Of a stretch of DNA of 8,570 nt, positions 5,533 to 8,570 are shown one piece after another; the first letter of the stretch is position 1; each line of letters opens with the position of its first letter. Source of the stretch: Chlamydiota bacterium. GTDB lineage: Bacteria > Chlamydiota > Chlamydiia > Chlamydiales > Criblamydiaceae. The notes beneath the pieces are model-generated. The model did no database searches. It saw only the letters and a program-made list of their open reading frames with translations, and was not told the origin of the DNA. The stretch covers positions 1-8,570 of the forward strand of contig JAJFMC010000328.1 in the NCBI GenBank assembly GCA_021772365.1, in the 5' to 3' direction. Made by a program: the position numbers and the translations under genes.

Positions 5533-5559
5533 TGTAATCCCTCCTATTTCCTTAAGTTG
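5519..5559. promoter_or_regulatory. Second inverted repeat in the same divergent region
   Basis: CAACTTAAG (5519-5527) and CTTAAGTTG (5551-5559) are perfect inverted copies with a 23-base spacer, close to the 22-base spacing of the dyad at 5467-5504 although the arm sequence differs. It ends 34 bases before the ATG of the fructosamine-kinase-family gene. On the minus strand the loop contains AGGAGGG followed by an ATG. It may be an operator or an RNA stem-loop. Confidence 0.4.
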
Positions 5560-5593
5560 TCAGAATAAGCTGAAAACGTGCGAGAAAAATATT

Positions 5594-6469
5594 ATGTATA
5601 AAAAATTGATCGAGAAAACCCTAAAGGAAAAAATTGGATGTAGGTCCGTTTGTCTTCTTTCAGGATCGGGATTTAGCGTGCTGAATCAATGCTTAACGTG
5701 CGAGACCGACAAAGGGAAATTTTTTATTAAATACAATAGTGGTAATGCTTTAAATATGTACAAAGCTGAGGTATACGCTCTCAATCTCATAGCTCAAACG
5801 ATGACGATTCGAGTTCCTGATGTATTCTATTGCGGAGAGGATGGTGGAGTAAGTTTTTTAGTTCTCGAATACGTTGATTTGCAACCATATACTCAAAAGA
5901 CTCAGGAGCTTCTTGGTCATCAGCTGGCCATGCTCCACAGCTCAGCAAAAAAAGAAAAATTTGGTTTTGACATCGATAATACTATAGGAACGACTCCACA
6001 AATTAATGAATGGTCCGATGATTGGACGAAGTTTTTCCGCGAGCATCGGTTGGGTTACTTTCTTGATGCCGTCAACCAAAAATATCATGATGATGAGCTC
6101 TTGTCTCTTGGAAGTGAATTAATGGATAGGCTTCCAGAGTACTTTGGGGGAAATATTCATTACTCTTCTTTGTTGCACGGTGATTTGTGGAGTGGAAATA
6201 CAGCGGCAGATTCTAAAGGGGATCCTGTTATTTTCGACCCTGCATCATATTATGGCCACGATGAGTGTGATCTTAGTATCGCCATGATGTTCGGGGGATT
6301 TCATCAATCTTTTTTTTCAGCGTTCCACGAAGTGATTCCGAAAATGCCGGGGTTTTATGAACGCAACCAGATCTATCAGCTCTATCATTATTTGAATCAC
6401 TATTTATTGTTTGGGCCATCCTATAGACCCTCCTGTGAAAGAGTTATTTTAAATTTATTTAGAGGATAG
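5594..6469 (+). CDS. Fructosamine kinase family protein
   Basis: This 291-residue protein belongs to the fructosamine-3-kinase family (relatives include bacterial YniA and human FN3K-related protein), ATP-dependent kinases with an aminoglycoside-phosphotransferase-like fold that phosphorylate sugar adducts on amines so that glycated proteins can be repaired. Seen: a P-loop-like LLSGSGFSVLNQC (21-33), the ATP-lysine in KFFIKY (Lys46), the catalytic loop LLHGDLWSGN (193-202, Asp197), the metal-binding FDPASYYGHDECDL (214-227, Asp215) and the family's C-terminal YHYLNHYLLFGPSY (264-277). Length is normal, and no key residue seems missing. Cys33 in the P-loop region is notable because some FN3K proteins are redox-controlled through a P-loop cysteine. 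The ribosome binding site is weak (GAGA about nine bases upstream). The natural substrate is not known from sequence. Confidence 0.88.
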   Translation: MYKKLIEKTLKEKIGCRSVCLLSGSGFSVLNQCLTCETDKGKFFIKYNSGNALNMYKAEVYALNLIAQTMTIRVPDVFYCGEDGGVSFLVLEYVDLQPYTQKTQELLGHQLAMLHSSAKKEKFGFDIDNTIGTTPQINEWSDDWTKFFREHRLGYFLDAVNQKYHDDELLSLGSELMDRLPEYFGGNIHYSSLLHGDLWSGNTAADSKGDPVIFDPASYYGHDECDLSIAMMFGGFHQSFFSAFHEVIPKMPGFYERNQIYQLYHYLNHYLLFGPSYRPSCERVILNLFRG

Positions 6470-6491
6470 ACATTATTATCCTATCCATTTT
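6464..6491 (+). terminator. Weak terminator-like hairpin after the fructosamine kinase gene
   Basis: GGATAG (6464-6469, containing the stop codon) pairs with CTATCC (6481-6486) across an 11-base loop, followed by ATTTT. The stem is short and the T-run poor, so termination would be partial at best. An A9 tract follows at 6494-6502. Confidence 0.3.
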
Positions 6492-6538
6492 GTAAAAAAA
6501 AACCTTCACAGATTTCGCATACGCATTAACCTATTGTA

Positions 6539-6567
6539 TTGATAATAATGTGCTTGTTGAATATACT
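6539..6567 (+). promoter_or_regulatory. Sigma70-type promoter for the ankyrin-repeat gene
   Basis: TTGATA (6539-6544) and TATACT (6562-6567) are exactly 17 bases apart, five of six matches in each box. Transcription would start near 6574 with a 40-base leader. The gene therefore probably has its own transcript, separate from the fructosamine kinase gene 144 bases upstream. Confidence 0.55.
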
Positions 6568-6613
6568 ACTGTGACTATCATATTTCTAATATTCAAAAAT
6601 AAGAGCAGATACA

Positions 6614-8570
6614 ATGACTATTAATAATGACGACACAGGCTATTTTGATGATTGGATAAATGAGCTATTTACCCAATCTCCTCCATTATCCAGTGATTTA
6701 ACCCCATTTACTTTTGACCTTACTCAGCAACAGGCTCAAAACAATCCACAAGACGCTCCTATAACTCAACATGAATTTACTCCTTATCCTGCAGCACTAC
6801 CATTGCCTATGATGCAGCAGCAAAACATACAGCAGGGTCTTGCTCCGATTGAGGTTACTCCTCAACAAGAACCTCAGAGTCCCTACGGCTCTCTAGTCGA
6901 TCATCTCGTTGTTAAATCTAAAAGCAAGCCATTATATAACTTTTTGATTGATGATAAAAATCAAGATTTAGCTATACAGTTTATTTTAAATAACCAACAA
7001 GACGTCATTAATGGTTTACAAAATGAGGTTAATAAAAATCAAATACACTATCCAGACATCAATCATTTGATTGAAAAAATTCTCTTGACCTCTCACAAGA
7101 AAAATTTTGATCCTCCTATGGTTTTCTTTGCAAATTTACTAGAACATGTTTTTCCTAGTTATGGTGTTAATGATTTCACGCGCGACCACCGTAATGAAAT
7201 AGCCCGCAGCATAATCCTTAAGGATGATGCTAAGCTTCTATCATTTATAGATAACACCTCAGGGTCAAGTGCCGTTAAACTTCGCAGGAGAAGGTTACTT
7301 ACGACGGTTGCTTGTCAATTTGGGTATCAACCTCTTATCGACTTACTCATCAGTAAGAGAGCCCTTCTATTCAGTAAACCTAAACAATTCAGCTACTCGT
7401 CACTAGAGTGGTTATGTATCACTGGAGATATAATCAACCTTGAAAAAATTCAAAATCAAGGTACTCAGAAAAAAACTTTCGTCAGGTACCTTAAAGGTTC
7501 AATGGCTTTATCTCTGTCGGCGGAATATGGAAGAATCGACACCTTAGAGTTTTGTTTAAAAAATGGCTGTAGTCCGGATGCTAGCAAATGCACATTACAG
7601 GCTATCGAAAATCGATGGGACAAGGTAGTCGAAAAGCTCCTTCCACATTCCAACTTAAATGAACAACTCAGGTATCGCGACGAAGCTACAGCACTCCACA
7701 TAGCCATAGAAACTAAGAACACTAATATTCTAAGACTCCTTTTGGGTGCGTGCAAACCAGAACTTATTGACAAGCAGATGATCAATGGAAAAACAGCTCT
7801 TCATGTGGCTTGTGAGTTAGATTACGTTGAGGGTGTCCAACTTTTATTAGAACATCGCCCGAGTCTAACTGTTAGTGATAAAAATGGAAATACGCCCCTA
7901 CATTCAGCTTTTAGGGGTGACTTTGAAGAAATTCAAAACTTGATTTTTGGTAACGAGAAAACACTATATACATACACACTTAACAGAACCGGAAAATCCG
8001 TTTTCGACATTGCCCTTGAGCTGGATAACTCTATTTATGCTCCTCATAAATTCACCCGTTTAGTTGCTGGATTATTGAAAAATCCTAGACATCCTTCCTA
8101 TGAAGTGGGTGTGAGCCATTTATATTCTACTTTGAAAAAGCAGGTGCAGGGAGTGCATAACAGGTATTGGTTGGAGGATGTTGGAGCACAAGTCGCGAAA
8201 ATACTGACTCCTGAAGAATACTCACCTCTTAATTCAATGATTTTTAATATCACCTGTGAGTTTTCCACTACAGATGAAATTTGTGATTATCTTCACAGGT
8301 TCTCCGGAAAACTTCCTGTTAATACCTCCTTCGACGGAAAAACCTTTCCCTTGCACCTTCTGATAAGCAGAAAATGTGAAAAAGCTGCCGTTTTGCTTCT
8401 TCAACATCATGCAGATCCTACTCTAGGTAATTCTGAAGGTTTAACAGCTTTACATTTGGCATGCCTTTATGAAAATATTGATGTTGTAAATGCCATTTTG
8501 CTCGCAAACCCTAAGATGATTGACTCCAAAGACAACCTGGGTTTAACTGCTCTGCACCATGCTTGTAGGG
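6614..8570 (+). CDS. Ankyrin-repeat protein, N-terminal 652 residues (runs off window)
   Basis: The frame is open from ATG 6614 to the right edge, so the C-terminus is missing. Residues 1-90 are disordered and Gln/Pro-rich (QQQAQNNPQ near 38-46, MMQQQNIQQG near 66-75). Residues 100-290 are mostly helical and unassigned, ending with weak ankyrin-like segments from about 225. Ankyrin repeats are clear by their TALHxA cores: a degenerate one at 295-326, then about 356-388 (TALHIA), 391-422 (NGKTALHVAC), 423-455 (NGNTPLHSA), a degenerate one near 463-480 (TGKSVFDIA), then after a non-repeat stretch (about 485-570) 573-605, 606-638 (GLTALHLAC) and one starting at 640 (GLTALHHAC). The repeats bind proteins; partners are unknown. 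No signal peptide or membrane segment is visible. Such proteins are often translocated effectors in intracellular bacteria, which is inference here. A weak AAGAG site precedes the start by about nine bases. Confidence 0.85.
   Translation, partial: MTINNDDTGYFDDWINELFTQSPPLSSDLTPFTFDLTQQQAQNNPQDAPITQHEFTPYPAALPLPMMQQQNIQQGLAPIEVTPQQEPQSPYGSLVDHLVVKSKSKPLYNFLIDDKNQDLAIQFILNNQQDVINGLQNEVNKNQIHYPDINHLIEKILLTSHKKNFDPPMVFFANLLEHVFPSYGVNDFTRDHRNEIARSIILKDDAKLLSFIDNTSGSSAVKLRRRRLLTTVACQFGYQPLIDLLISKRALLFSKPKQFSYSSLEWLCITGDIINLEKIQNQGTQKKTFVRYLKGSMALSLSAEYGRIDTLEFCLKNGCSPDASKCTLQAIENRWDKVVEKLLPHSNLNEQLRYRDEATALHIAIETKNTNILRLLLGACKPELIDKQMINGKTALHVACELDYVEGVQLLLEHRPSLTVSDKNGNTPLHSAFRGDFEEIQNLIFGNEKTLYTYTLNRTGKSVFDIALELDNSIYAPHKFTRLVAGLLKNPRHPSYEVGVSHLYSTLKKQVQGVHNRYWLEDVGAQVAKILTPEEYSPLNSMIFNITCEFSTTDEICDYLHRFSGKLPVNTSFDGKTFPLHLLISRKCEKAAVLLLQHHADPTLGNSEGLTALHLACLYENIDVVNAILLANPKMIDSKDNLGLTALHHACR

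Noticed and set aside
7465..7785. 106-codon minus-strand frame
   Set aside because: It is antisense to the ankyrin-repeat gene, whose frame is clearly coding, and it has no family match.
5594..8570. Operon of the fructosamine kinase gene and the ankyrin gene
   Set aside because: A 144-base gap with its own near-consensus promoter and a weak terminator-like hairpin argues for separate transcripts.
1..8570. CRISPR array, tRNA, rRNA, intact transposase or toxin-antitoxin pair
   Set aside because: I saw no regularly spaced repeats, no cloverleaf or rRNA signature, and no transposase, toxin or antitoxin sequence on reading both strands.

Overview
The window looks like a piece of a moderately AT-rich bacterial chromosome, probably from a host-associated or obligate intracellular bacterium. 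A member of the Chlamydiota (amoeba-associated, Parachlamydiales-like) is my best guess; Legionellales-type intracellular bacteria are the main alternative. The guess rests on gene content: a stand-alone bacterial SET-domain protein, a large ankyrin-repeat protein with a Gln/Pro-rich head, an NhaC-family Na+/H+ antiporter, an inositol-monophosphatase-family enzyme, an atypical 2-Cys thiol peroxidase and a fructosamine-kinase-family protein. I could not test it by database search.

Layout from left to right. Bases 2-397 hold the C-terminal end of an unrecognised protein cut by the window edge. Bases 398-1169 are gene-poor, with several short inverted repeats, a 14-bp perfect palindrome and a good sigma70-type promoter. 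Then come an NhaC antiporter (1170-2813, +), an inositol monophosphatase family protein (2815-3651, -), thiol peroxidase Tpx (3810-4307, +), a SET-domain protein (4304-5023, -), a roughly 111-bp element bounded by inverted repeats (5069-5179), a small exported protein with a CxxC motif and an acidic tail (5186-5434, -), a fructosamine-kinase-family protein (5594-6469, +), and the first 652 codons of an ankyrin-repeat protein (6614 to the right edge, +).

The genes are mostly single units rather than an operon. Two pairs converge tail to tail: NhaC/IMPase with one base between stop codons, and Tpx/SET with interlocking stop codons. Two divergent intergenic regions (3652-3809 and 5435-5593) carry promoter-like sequences and dyad symmetries. 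The metabolic genes suggest ion homeostasis, phosphate-ester hydrolysis, peroxide detoxification and repair of glycated amines. The SET and ankyrin proteins are of classes that intracellular bacteria often use against eukaryotic hosts, but nothing here proves secretion or targets.

I did not find a clearly new multi-gene system. The items most worth following up are the ankyrin protein, the SET protein, the small CxxC protein with its dyad-covered promoter, and the inverted-repeat element at 5069-5179.
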